DNA of 13,786 bases from CAYNXB01 sp964401045. Lineage in GTDB: Bacteria; Pseudomonadota; Alphaproteobacteria; Sphingomonadales; Sphingomonadaceae. The stretch lies in contig CAYNXB010000072.1 of the NCBI GenBank assembly GCA_964401045.1, positions 1-13,786 on the forward strand, read 5' to 3'. Under the pieces are notes generated by a model. It was not told the origin of the DNA. It made no database searches and saw nothing but the letters and a program-made list of their open reading frames with translations. A program made the position numbers and the translations under genes. Positions 6,050-13,279 of the stretch are shown piece after piece (position 1 is the first letter of the stretch; the number at the start of each line of letters is the position of its first letter).

Positions 6050-7078
6050 ATGGCTTACCGGGTGGTGGTCGTCGGGGCGACGGGCAATGTCGGGCGCGAG
6101 ATGCTCGCGATCCTGGCCGAGCGCGGCTTTCCCTATTCGGATATCGCCGCGGTGGCGAGCCCGCGCTCGACCGGCACCGAAGTGGAAGTCGGCGACAGCG
6201 GCAAGATCATCAAGTGCCAGAACATCGAGCACTTCGATTTTGCCGGTTGGGATATCGCCCTGTTCGCCGCAGGGTCGGGCCCGGCCAAGGAATATGCGCC
6301 GAAGGCGGCGGCAGCGGGCTGCGTGGTGATCGACAATTCGTCGTACTACCGCATGGACCCTGACGTGCCGCTGATCGTACCCGAGGTGAATCCCGACGCT
6401 ATCGATGGCTTCACCAAGCGTAACATCATTGCCAATCCCAACTGCTCGACCGCGCAGATGGTCGTGGCGCTCAAGCCGCTGCACGACGCCGCGACGATCA
6501 AGCGGGTGGTGGTGTCGACGTATCAGTCGACGTCCGGCGCCGGGAAGGCCGGCATGGACGAGCTGTTCGAGCAGAGCCGCGCGATTTTCGTCGGCGACCA
6601 GGTCTCGGTCAATAAGTTCACCAAGCAGATCGCGTTCAACGTGATCCCGCACATCGACGTGTTCCTGGACGACGGGTCGACCAAGGAAGAGTGGAAGATG
6701 GTGGTCGAGACCAAGAAAATCCTCGATCCGAAGATCAAGGTGACCGCGACCTGCGTGCGCGTGCCGGTGTTCGTCGGCCATTCCGAGGCGGTCACGATCG
6801 AGTTCGAGAACGAGATCTCGGCCAAGCAGGCGCAGGACATCCTGCGCGAGGCGCCGGGTATCATGCTGGTCGATAAGCGCGAGGACGGCGGCTACATCAC
6901 CCCGGTCGAATGCGCCGGTGATTTCGCCACTTACGTGAGCCGCGTGCGTGAGGACCCGACGGTCGAGAACGGCCTGGTGCTGTGGTGCGTGTCGGACAAC
7001 CTGCGCAAGGGCGCGGCGCTCAACGCGGTGCAGATCGCCGAGCTGCTCGCCGCCCGGCACCTGAAGAAGGCGGCCTGA
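6050..7078 (+). CDS. asd: Aspartate-semialdehyde dehydrogenase
   Basis: Converts L-aspartyl-4-phosphate to L-aspartate-4-semialdehyde with NADPH, the branch-point step to lysine/diaminopimelate, threonine and methionine. It is cytoplasmic. The 342-residue product is full length for the bacterial enzyme. It shows the Rossmann motif GATGNVG at 9-15, the catalytic cysteine Cys132 in NPNCSTAQM, the YQSTSGAGKAG segment after it, and the catalytic His244 in VPVFVGHSEAV. The C-terminal VSRVREDPTVENGLVLWCVSDNLRKGAALNAVQIAE is also characteristic. ATG 6050 is preceded by AAGGA at seven bases spacing, a good Shine-Dalgarno. It appears to be a single-gene unit with its own 123-bp upstream region, and converges on emrB with only 6 bp between the stops. 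Confidence 0.97.
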   Translation: MAYRVVVVGATGNVGREMLAILAERGFPYSDIAAVASPRSTGTEVEVGDSGKIIKCQNIEHFDFAGWDIALFAAGSGPAKEYAPKAAAAGCVVIDNSSYYRMDPDVPLIVPEVNPDAIDGFTKRNIIANPNCSTAQMVVALKPLHDAATIKRVVVSTYQSTSGAGKAGMDELFEQSRAIFVGDQVSVNKFTKQIAFNVIPHIDVFLDDGSTKEEWKMVVETKKILDPKIKVTATCVRVPVFVGHSEAVTIEFENEISAKQAQDILREAPGIMLVDKREDGGYITPVECAGDFATYVSRVREDPTVENGLVLWCVSDNLRKGAALNAVQIAELLAARHLKKAA

Positions 7079-7084
7079 TCGCGC

Positions 7085-8659
7085 TCACTTGCGTGAGTGG
7101 ATGGTGTTCTTGCGCATCAGGAAGACCAGCGGCACCGCCGCCAGGCTGAGCCACATCATCAGGTAGAAGTCGTCGATGTAGGCGACCATGGCCGCCTGAC
7201 GAGTGACTTCGGCGTTGACCAGTGCCGCCGCGGTATCTCCGTAGCCCTGGTACTGGCTCAGCGCCGACACGTCGAACATCGTGCTGATGCCAGGCGTGAT
7301 GTGCTCCGCCAGCGAGCTGTGCACTTTCTGCGTGTTACGCGCGAGAAACGTCATCGCTACCGAGATGCCGACCGACGAGCCGACGTTGCGCGTGAGGTTC
7401 AGCAGGCTCGAACCATCGGTGCGCAGGTGCGGCGGGAGCGTGGCGAAAGCGGTGGCGTTCAAGGGAATGAACACCAGGCCGATGCCGAGTCCCTGCACCG
7501 TGCCGGACATGATGATGTTGAACCGGTCGACCCCGAGCGACCATCCGGCCATCCAGCTCATCGACCAGGCCCCGATGAGGAAGCCGATCGCTACGATCCA
7601 GCGCGCATCGACTCCCTTGCGCATCAGGTAACTCGAAAGCTGCATGCTGATCAGGATGCCCACGCCACGCGGCATCAGCACGATGCCGGTGTCGATCACG
7701 TCATACCCAAGCAGTTGCTGCAGCATCAGCGGCAGCAGCGCCATCGTGGCGAACATCACCACGCCGATCACGACCATGAAGATGAGCGCGATGACGAAGT
7801 TGGTATCAGCGAACAGCAGGCGGTGAAACAACGGGTTTTCGGCCGTGATCATATGGATCACGGCCACCCATGCGGCCGAGGCGGCGATCGCGAGGTAGAT
7901 GCAAATCTCCGCCGACTGGAACCAGTCGGCCTGGTTGCCACGGTCGAGTAGCAACTGCGTTGCGCTCAGCGCGAGCGCGATCATTGCGAAACCCATAAGG
8001 TCAAAGCGCCGTTTGCGGATCGGCCGTGTTGGCATCTGGGCGATCAGGATGGCGAGCGCGGCGATGCCCACCGGCAGGTTCACGTAGAAGCACCAGCGCC
8101 AGTCCCAGTTCTCGGTCAGCCAGCCGCCGATCAGCGGACCGAGGATCGGTCCGATCATGATGCCCAGGCCCCACACGGCGATGATCTGCGGCTGGCGGCT
8201 GGGCCGCGTGGTATCGAGCATCCAGCTCTGGCTCAGCGGTGCGATGAACGCGCCCGAGACGCCCTGAAGGGCGCGGAAGAACACCATTTCGGTCAGGTTC
8301 TGCGCCATTCCGCACAGCGCTGAAGCGGCGATGAAGCCAATCACCGAACCGAGGAACAGGCGCCGCGAGCCGATGCGATCGGCCAGCCAGCCAGTAATCG
8401 GCATCGCCACCGCAGCGGCGATGATATAGCTGGTCAGCACCCAGCTGATGGTGTCCGGCGTCGCGCCGAGCGAGGCCTGCATGTGCGGGATCGCCACGTT
8501 GGCGATCGTCGTATCGAGCACCTGCAGTAGCGAAGCCGCCATCACGCCGACCATGAACAGCCAGCGATTGGAGACCTGCAGGAGCGCGACGTCCTGGAGT
8601 TCGGCAGGCGCGGCGCGGCGCGATCCGCGCCGGCCGGCAGGGGCTGCCGTGCTTGCCAC
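7085..8659 (-). CDS. emrB: DHA2-family MFS multidrug efflux transporter (EmrB-like)
   Basis: A 524-residue proton-driven drug exporter of the 14-helix DHA2 (EmrB/QacA) family, in the inner membrane. Motifs in order: LDTTIANVAIP (48-58, motif D1), GWLADRIGSRR (90-100, motif A in the first cytoplasmic loop), RALQGVSGAFIAPLSQ, the antiporter motif C GLGIMIGPILGPLIGGWL (164-181) and WRWCFYVNLPVG (187-198), all diagnostic. Many further hydrophobic helices run to the C-terminus. The GTG start lies 2 bp after the emrA stop, so the two are coupled. With EmrA it would form the inner-membrane and periplasmic parts of a tripartite pump; the outer-membrane TolC-type partner is not in the window. The first 25 residues are Arg/Ala-rich and cytoplasmic. 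The substrate is unknown; EmrB relatives export uncouplers and hydrophobic acids. Confidence 0.93.
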   Translation of the reverse strand: MASTAAPAGRRGSRRAAPAELQDVALLQVSNRWLFMVGVMAASLLQVLDTTIANVAIPHMQASLGATPDTISWVLTSYIIAAAVAMPITGWLADRIGSRRLFLGSVIGFIAASALCGMAQNLTEMVFFRALQGVSGAFIAPLSQSWMLDTTRPSRQPQIIAVWGLGIMIGPILGPLIGGWLTENWDWRWCFYVNLPVGIAALAILIAQMPTRPIRKRRFDLMGFAMIALALSATQLLLDRGNQADWFQSAEICIYLAIAASAAWVAVIHMITAENPLFHRLLFADTNFVIALIFMVVIGVVMFATMALLPLMLQQLLGYDVIDTGIVLMPRGVGILISMQLSSYLMRKGVDARWIVAIGFLIGAWSMSWMAGWSLGVDRFNIIMSGTVQGLGIGLVFIPLNATAFATLPPHLRTDGSSLLNLTRNVGSSVGISVAMTFLARNTQKVHSSLAEHITPGISTMFDVSALSQYQGYGDTAAALVNAEVTRQAAMVAYIDDFYLMMWLSLAAVPLVFLMRKNTIHSRK

Positions 8660-8661
8660 CG

Positions 8662-9744
8662 TCAGTTCCCGGTGAAGACCGTGACGTGTGTTGAAAGGCC
8701 GGCGATCAGCGGGCGGCTAGGCTGTTCGTCGATAGCGATGCGCACGGGCACGCGCTGCGTGACCTTGACCCAGTTGCCGGTGGCATTTTGCGCGGGGAGG
8801 ACGGAGAATTCCGATCCGGTGCCGGCTCCGATCGAGGCGACGTGGCCCCGCAGTTTTACGCCGGGATAGGCATCGAACTCGACCTCGGCGCGCTGGCCGA
8901 CGTGCATGTCGGCGAGGTCCGTTTCCTTGTAGTTCGCCTCGACATAGGCGCCGCGGTCCGCGACGAGCGTCATCATCGGCACGTTCTGCACGATCTGCGC
9001 GCCGGGCAGCAGGCGGTCGGCCTCGGCCACACGGCCCGCCATCGGCGCGCGCACTTCGGTTCGCCGGAGGTTCAGCCGCGCGACTTCGGCTTGCGCAATG
9101 CCGGCGGCCACTTGCGGGTTCTGGCCCGGAACGGCCGGCCCTTCGGCGAGCTTGGAGCGCGCCTCTCTCTGCCGCGCCTGCGCTTGGTGTAATTCCTCAC
9201 GCGCTTGTGACACGGCGTGCTGGGCGGCCTCGTAGTCGGCCTTGGTGGTGAAGCCGCGCTCCCACAGCGCGCGCTGCCGTTCGAGCGTCGACTGCGCGAA
9301 TGCGATATCCTCATGCGCGGCGGAGATGTCAGCGCCCGAGAGGTCGGCGCTGTTAGACAAGGCGGTGACATTGGCCTGCGCCGTGGCGATCGCAGCATTT
9401 GCCTGGTCGAGCTGGATCTGGAACGGGGCTGGATCGATCCGGAAAAGCAGATCGCCCGGCTTCACGACATTGCCTTCCTTGACGAACACTTGTGAGATCA
9501 CGCCGCTGACCTCCGCGCTTACGGAAACCTTGTCCTGCTTCACATAGGCATTGTCGGTCGTGACTTTGCCCTGCAGCCCCTGCCAGTACCATAGGCCGCC
9601 AATCACGATCGCCAGCGGCACGATCAGCATCAGCGCAAGGCGCCCCCAGCGGCGGCGGGGCGCGGCCACCGGTTCAGTACCTGGTTCGCCCGGCTCCAGG
9701 ATGGTGGAGGGCGCTTCGATAGCTTGTACCTCGGCTTCAGCCAT
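8662..9744 (-). CDS. emrA: HlyD-family membrane fusion protein (EmrA-like)
   Basis: The 360-residue periplasmic adaptor of an EmrAB pump. It has a short cytoplasmic N-terminus, one membrane anchor at about 35-54 (LALMLIVPLAIVIGGLWYW), then TDNAYVKQDKVSVSAEVSG (63-81), the signature biotinyl-lipoyl-like entry of EmrA proteins, followed by VKEGNVVKPGDLLFRID. A long alpha-hairpin coiled coil covers roughly 108-205 (Ala/Gln/Glu-rich). The second lipoyl half has VRAPMAGRVAEADRLLPGAQI and the beta-barrel ends at the C-terminus. It links EmrB to a TolC-like channel. ATG 9744 is used because AAGGA lies upstream at suitable spacing and because the upstream extension would run into the MarR gene. The start overlaps the marR stop by 8 bp, and emrB follows 2 bp after its stop: a compact marR-emrA-emrB operon. 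Confidence 0.93.
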   Translation of the reverse strand: MAEAEVQAIEAPSTILEPGEPGTEPVAAPRRRWGRLALMLIVPLAIVIGGLWYWQGLQGKVTTDNAYVKQDKVSVSAEVSGVISQVFVKEGNVVKPGDLLFRIDPAPFQIQLDQANAAIATAQANVTALSNSADLSGADISAAHEDIAFAQSTLERQRALWERGFTTKADYEAAQHAVSQAREELHQAQARQREARSKLAEGPAVPGQNPQVAAGIAQAEVARLNLRRTEVRAPMAGRVAEADRLLPGAQIVQNVPMMTLVADRGAYVEANYKETDLADMHVGQRAEVEFDAYPGVKLRGHVASIGAGTGSEFSVLPAQNATGNWVKVTQRVPVRIAIDEQPSRPLIAGLSTHVTVFTGN

Positions 9745-10180
9745 GGGAAATCCTTGCGTTGTCGCGCAGGTCGGACAGGTTCTCCCCAACCGCTGTGAGC
9801 AGACGGGAGAACTCCGAGCGTTCGTCGGCAGTAAGACCGGCGAGCATGTCGTCTACGAGCGATTCGGCCTTCTGTTGCAGCCTGCCGACCATTTTCCGGC
9901 TTTTGTCGGTGAGGTGGAGTTGCCAGGCGCGGCGATCGGCCGGATCGGGGCGGCGCTCGATCATGTTCGCTTCTTCCAGCCGATCGGCCATGCGGCACAG
10001 GGTGATCGGCTCGACCTCCAGCCGTTCGGCGTAGAAACCCTGGTTCTCGCCCGGCGCGCGGTTGAGCGTCAGCAGCAGGCGCGCCTGCGGCCCGGTAACG
10101 CCGATCTCGCGCACCTTACGGTCGAACGCCCGGCGCAACAGGCGCGAATTGTCACTCATGAGGAAGCCGACATGGTCCAT
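9737..10180 (-). CDS. MarR-family transcriptional regulator
   Basis: A 147-residue winged-helix dimeric repressor, typical MarR length. It has a helix-turn-helix with recognition helix about 57-70 (EPITLCRMADRLEEAN) and the wing MIERRPDPADRRAWQLHLT at 73-91, which carries the family DxRxxxLxLT signature. The C-terminal helices support dimerisation. The start is chosen at ATG 10180 (MDHVGFLMSDNSRLL, like relatives). A GTG at 10204 would run into the promoter, and ATG 10159 would cut the first helix. No Shine-Dalgarno precedes 10180, and the -10 like TATATG lies only 8 bases upstream, so the mRNA may be leaderless. It is first in an operon with emrA (8-bp overlap) and emrB, and divergent from the GFA cluster. 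It most likely represses the pump until a phenolic or hydrophobic ligand binds; control of the divergent genes is inferred. Confidence 0.92.
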   Translation of the reverse strand: MDHVGFLMSDNSRLLRRAFDRKVREIGVTGPQARLLLTLNRAPGENQGFYAERLEVEPITLCRMADRLEEANMIERRPDPADRRAWQLHLTDKSRKMVGRLQQKAESLVDDMLAGLTADERSEFSRLLTAVGENLSDLRDNARISHG

Positions 10181-10217
10181 GGGTCGCGCATATAATGAGC
10201 GCACTTATTGAATCAAT
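10167..10217. promoter_or_regulatory. Overlapping divergent promoters between marR and the GFA cluster
   Basis: On the minus strand, TTGATT (complement of 10211-10216) and TATATG (complement of 10189-10194), 16 bp apart, form a plausible marR-emrAB promoter starting near the ATG at 10180. On the plus strand, a perfect TATAAT at 10191-10196 has CCGACA (10167-10172, matching GACA of the -35) 18 bp before it, and would give a leader of about 57 nt for the GFA gene. The two -10 elements overlap, so one bound protein could block both. Assigned by eye. Confidence 0.5.
10207..10217. promoter_or_regulatory. Candidate MarR operator (ATTGA-A-TCAAT)
   Basis: A perfect palindrome with 5-bp arms around one central base. 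It covers the -35 of the presumed marR promoter and lies just downstream of the -10 of the divergent promoter, where bound repressor could block both. Its size and TTGA/TCAA arms fit MarR-type sites. Binding is inferred. Confidence 0.5.
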
Positions 10218-10259
10218 CGGCCTTGCGGCAGGGGCGGGGGCGCGCGATGAGTCGGGCCC

Positions 10260-10709
10260 ATGAGCACACGAACGATGAGCGGCGGCTGCCAGTGCGGCCG
10301 GGTGCGATATACCACCATGGTCGACCCGACAGAGGCTTATCTATGCCACTGCCGGATGTGCCAGCGCGCGACCGGCGGCGTGTCGGTCGCCTTCGTTGGC
10401 GTGAACGCCGCGGGCACCGAATGGGGCGGCGAGCCGGACTGGTACCGGAGCTCCCCGATCGCCGAGCGGCCGTTCTGCTCCCGCTGCGGCACGCCGCTGG
10501 GGTTTCGTTTCCTCGAAGGCAGCGACAAGATGGACCTGACAGTCGGCAGCTTCGACGATCCGGCCGAGTTCACGCCCCGGCACCATTTCGGCGCCGAGAG
10601 CATTCACGAGGCATGGCTCGACACGAAGAACTTGCCGCGCCTGCGCACCGACGAGCACGAGGTGCTGGTCGAGAAGTGGACCAGGGCGACCGGCAAAGTC
10701 CCCGAGTGA
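10260..10709 (+). CDS. GFA-family (CENP-V/GFA domain) zinc-binding protein
   Basis: A 149-residue protein of the GFA (glutathione-dependent formaldehyde-activating enzyme, Pfam GFA/DUF636) fold. Seven cysteines fall in the family pattern: GGCQCGRVRY (Cys10, Cys12), CHCRMC (Cys29, Cys31, Cys34) followed by QRATGG, and FCSRCGTPL (Cys73, Cys76), the ligands for structural and catalytic zinc. Gfa itself was proposed to help join formaldehyde to glutathione, but most family members are uncharacterised and that activity is disputed, so I claim only the fold. ATG 10260 is the first start in frame; ATG 10275 is possible and neither has a strong Shine-Dalgarno. It is the first gene of a four-gene cluster, and its stop overlaps the next GTG (GTGA). 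It is divergent from marR. Confidence 0.88.
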   Translation: MSTRTMSGGCQCGRVRYTTMVDPTEAYLCHCRMCQRATGGVSVAFVGVNAAGTEWGGEPDWYRSSPIAERPFCSRCGTPLGFRFLEGSDKMDLTVGSFDDPAEFTPRHHFGAESIHEAWLDTKNLPRLRTDEHEVLVEKWTRATGKVPE

Positions 10710-11449
10710 GTGCTCTCGAACCCTATGCGCCGCTCAACGAACCTAAGCTGCTGGCGGAGAACGTCTGGCTCGTCGATGGGCCGGAGATCGGCATGAGCTA
10801 TGGGCCGATGACGCTGCCGTTCACGACGCGCATGACGGTAGTGCGGCTGGCGTCCGGCGATCTCTGGCTCCATTCGCCTATCGCGCCCGATGCAGGCCTG
10901 TTCTCGTCGCTCGACGCGCTCGGGCCGGTGCGCCACCTCGTCGCGCCGAGCACGCTGCATTACTGGTACATGGCGGACTGGATCGACCGCTATCCCGCGG
11001 CGACCGCCTATGCGGTGCCCGATCTGGCGACCAAGGCGAAGCGCGGCTTCCGCATCGACCGGATGCTCGAACCCTCGCAACACTTCGCCTGGCAGGACGA
11101 GATCGATTGGGTGCTGGTGGCAGGAAGCGCCGTCAGCGAAGCGGTGTTCCATGTATGCAAACCGCGGGTGACGATCCTGGCCGATTTGATCGAGAACTTC
11201 GAACCCGCGCGTATCCACCGGTGGCTCATCCGCTGGCTGGTTCGCATGGGCCGCGCCGACGGCCACACGCCGATCGACTTCCGGATGACGTTCTGGCCGA
11301 ACCGCAAGCGGGTGGCGGAAGCGGTTGCCCGCGTTCTCGCGTGGCCGACCGACAAGCTCGTCATTGCACACGGCAAGCCCTTCGCGGCGGGGGGCGGCGA
11401 GGTTCTCAGCCGCGAGCTTGCCTGGGCCGTGAAGGGGAAAGAACAGTGA
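10706..11449 (+). CDS. DUF4336-domain protein (metallo-hydrolase-like)
   Basis: A 247-residue protein that resembles the DUF4336 family. Features: ENVWLVDGPEIGMSYG (18-33), PFTTRMTVVRLASGDLWLHSPI (38-59), LGPVRHLVAPSTLHYWYMADWIDRYPAA (72-99) and a conserved ending around KLVIAHGKPF. The layout resembles a metallo-beta-lactamase fold, but the HxHxDH zinc motif is not present; His85 and the later HGKPF histidine are the obvious conserved polar sites. Substrate and activity are unknown. No signal peptide is seen, so it is likely cytoplasmic. The GTG start at 10706 overlaps the GFA stop (GTGA). The open frame upstream to 10208 is a shadow of the GFA gene. The next gene starts inside its stop codon, so all three are translationally coupled. 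Confidence 0.8.
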   Translation: MSALEPYAPLNEPKLLAENVWLVDGPEIGMSYGPMTLPFTTRMTVVRLASGDLWLHSPIAPDAGLFSSLDALGPVRHLVAPSTLHYWYMADWIDRYPAATAYAVPDLATKAKRGFRIDRMLEPSQHFAWQDEIDWVLVAGSAVSEAVFHVCKPRVTILADLIENFEPARIHRWLIRWLVRMGRADGHTPIDFRMTFWPNRKRVAEAVARVLAWPTDKLVIAHGKPFAAGGGEVLSRELAWAVKGKEQ

Positions 11450-12204
11450 AGCCAACGACCGAACGCATTTCCAGCTTCGACGGGCAGGAACTGGCGGTCC
11501 ACCGCCTCGGTCACGGCCGCCCGGTTCTGCTCCTCCACGGTCTGTTCTCGAACGCGAGGACGAACTGGATCAAGTTCGGCCATGCCCAGCGCCTCGCCGA
11601 CGCCGGGTACGAGGCAATCATGCCGGACCTGCGTGCCCACGGGAGCAGCGCGGCGCCGCACGATCCCGCCGCTTATCCGGCCGGGGTGCTGGTCAAGGAT
11701 GCGGTGGCGCTGACGGAAGCGCTCGGCCTGACCGATTTCGACCTCGTCGGCTTCTCGCTAGGGTCGCGCACCGCCGCCGCCGCGGTAATCGCGGGGCTTC
11801 GCCCGCGCAGGCTGGTGCTCGCCGGAATGGGGTTCGAAGGCCTCACCGGAAGCCAACTGCGTTCGGGCTTCTTCATCGATGCGATCGACCGCTTCGACGA
11901 GGTGCGTCACGGCGATCCGGCATTCCTCGCGGTGTCGTTCATGAAGACGATGAAGATCGACCGCGTGGCCGCGCGGCTGCTGCTCGGCGCTGTCGACGAC
12001 GTCCGCGAAGCCGACCTCGCGCGGCTCGACATGCCCGCAGCGGTGATCTGCGGCGACAAGGATACCGATAACGGCTCGCCCCAGGCGCTCGTCGAAGCGC
12101 TTCCGGATGCGCGCTACATCGAGGTGCCCGGCACGCACATGAGTTCGGTCGCCGAGCCGGAGCTGGGCGAAGCGATCGCCAATTTTCTTTCGGAGCGGAC
12201 ATGA
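11446..12204 (+). CDS. Alpha/beta hydrolase
   Basis: A 252-residue single-domain alpha/beta-hydrolase, close to the length of small esterase or lactonase relatives. VLLLHGLFSNARTNW (27-41) supplies the oxyanion-hole HG. Ser104 in GFSLGS is the nucleophile at the elbow. Asp204 in CGDKDTDNG and His231 in PGTHMSS complete the triad. The cap region between 120 and 185 is small and helical. Such enzymes cleave esters, lactones, thioesters or C-C bonds; the sequence does not show which. No signal peptide, so cytoplasmic. The GTG start at 11446 overlaps the DUF4336 stop and is preceded by AGGGGAA at good spacing. Its own stop overlaps the next ATG (ATGA). Placement between DUF4336 and an exported propeller protein suggests a shared small-molecule substrate, which is inference. 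Confidence 0.9.
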   Translation: MKPTTERISSFDGQELAVHRLGHGRPVLLLHGLFSNARTNWIKFGHAQRLADAGYEAIMPDLRAHGSSAAPHDPAAYPAGVLVKDAVALTEALGLTDFDLVGFSLGSRTAAAAVIAGLRPRRLVLAGMGFEGLTGSQLRSGFFIDAIDRFDEVRHGDPAFLAVSFMKTMKIDRVAARLLLGAVDDVREADLARLDMPAAVICGDKDTDNGSPQALVEALPDARYIEVPGTHMSSVAEPELGEAIANFLSERT

Positions 12205-13211
12205 GGAGCAATTCGATGCGGACAATGATCTTCATGGTGGCGACTGTCGCACTTGCCGCCGGCGGCGCGCCGCCTCCAGCCGCCGCGGCTGACGAAGAGG
12301 CGGGCGGCACGATGCTGGTCGCCAATAAGCGCGCCAACAGCCTGTCGCGGGTCGACCTCGCCAGCGGCAAGGAAACCAGGCAAGTGGCGAGCTGTGCCAA
12401 TCCGCACGAACTCGCCGTATCGCCGGACCGGGCGTACGTCGCGCTCGCCTGCTACAGTGGGCGGGAGTTGGAGATCTACCGCACGGCGGATCTCACCCGG
12501 ATCAAGACCATCGATCTGGGTGAGGGTGCCCGGCCGCATGGCGTGGTGTGGCACGATAACGGCACACTCTATTCCACCGCGCAGGGGCGCGGGACGATTT
12601 TCGTCATCCGCGAGCCCCTGTCCGCCAGTCCGGATGTGCGCGAGATCGGGGGAGGGGACGGTTCCGAAGGGCCACATCTCCTTGCGGTGAACCGAAATGG
12701 CACCGTCGCCTGGGGCACGATTGTCCGCAGCGGCACGGTGGTGCGATACGACATAGCAAAGGGCCGGGAGGCGTCGCGCAAAGTGCTCGGCGGGGAGACA
12801 GAGGGTATCGCGCTGGCGCCGGATGAAGGCGCCCTTTGGGTCGGGTCTACGGACGGGACGAAAGTCTACCGGCTCGACCCGAAGACGCTCGAGATAGTGG
12901 CCGAAGTGCCCACTGGCGCGAGGCCGATGCGGGTTGCGGCCCGCCCTGCCGGTCGCTGGGTGGTCACTTCCGATGCCGGCGATGGCCAGATCACTGTGAT
13001 CGACGAGGAGACGAATGCCACTGCCCGGACAGTGTCGGTAGCCGGCGACCGCAGGTCAGGACAAGTGACGCTGGTGTTCTCGCACGACGGATCGCGGCTC
13101 TACGCCGCCGAGACGGCTGCCGACACCGTGGCGGAAATCGATTTCGAGAGCGGCAAGGTTTTGCGTCGCTTGCCGTCCGGTGATGGCGGCGACGGGCTGG
13201 CGGTGTTCTGA
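12201..13211 (+). CDS. Exported YncE-like (YVTN) beta-propeller protein
   Basis: A 336-residue protein with an N-terminal signal peptide (hydrophobic MIFMVATVALAAGGA, then AAAAD as likely cleavage area), so periplasmic or secreted. The remainder is about seven repeats of a four-stranded blade, with recurring LVANKRANSLSRVDLASGK, HELAVSPDRAYVALACYSG, EGIALAPDEGALWVGSTDG, MRVAARPAGRWVVTSDAGDGQITVID and VFSHDGSRLYAAETAADTVAEIDFESGK. This is the YVTN/YncE propeller pattern. Such propellers bind proteins, ligands or DNA and are often not enzymes; SMP-30-like or lactonase activity is possible but not shown. Start: ATG 12201 overlaps the hydrolase stop and has GGAG five bases upstream. ATG 12216 has an even better GAGGAG seven bases upstream, and the signal peptide survives either way. 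Last gene of the cluster; the terminator at 13224-13253 follows. Confidence 0.85.
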   Translation: MRSNSMRTMIFMVATVALAAGGAPPPAAAADEEAGGTMLVANKRANSLSRVDLASGKETRQVASCANPHELAVSPDRAYVALACYSGRELEIYRTADLTRIKTIDLGEGARPHGVVWHDNGTLYSTAQGRGTIFVIREPLSASPDVREIGGGDGSEGPHLLAVNRNGTVAWGTIVRSGTVVRYDIAKGREASRKVLGGETEGIALAPDEGALWVGSTDGTKVYRLDPKTLEIVAEVPTGARPMRVAARPAGRWVVTSDAGDGQITVIDEETNATARTVSVAGDRRSGQVTLVFSHDGSRLYAAETAADTVAEIDFESGKVLRRLPSGDGGDGLAVF

Positions 13212-13219
13212 TCCCACCG

Positions 13220-13253
13220 AAAAGGGGCGCGGACCTGAAGTGGTCCGCGCCCC
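13220..13253 (-). terminator. Rho-independent terminator of rplI
   Basis: A perfect 12-bp GC stem: GGGGCGCGGACC (13224-13235) and its complement (13242-13253) around TGAAGT. On the minus strand it is followed by TTTTC (complement of 13219-13223), the T run of an intrinsic terminator for rplI. On the plus strand the T tail is poor (CTTGG), but the same hairpin probably also limits readthrough from the propeller gene, whose stop is 12 bp away. Confidence 0.85.
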
Positions 13254-13279
13254 CTTGGCGTTTCCGGTGATCGAGGCGA

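Noticed and set aside
5042..7060. A 672-codon open frame on the minus strand opposite the peptidase and asd genes
   Set aside because: It spans two well-identified genes, is full of His/Arg/Asp/Leu runs typical of antisense high-GC frames, and matches no family pattern.
10208..10705. A long N-terminal extension of the DUF4336 gene
   Set aside because: The segment is another frame of the GFA gene; the GTG at 10706 with stop/start overlap fits the family N-terminus and the cluster pattern.
10604..11455. A 283-codon minus-strand open frame opposite the DUF4336 gene
   Set aside because: Arg/His-rich antisense frame without motifs; the sense frame shows DUF4336 features and coupling to its neighbours.
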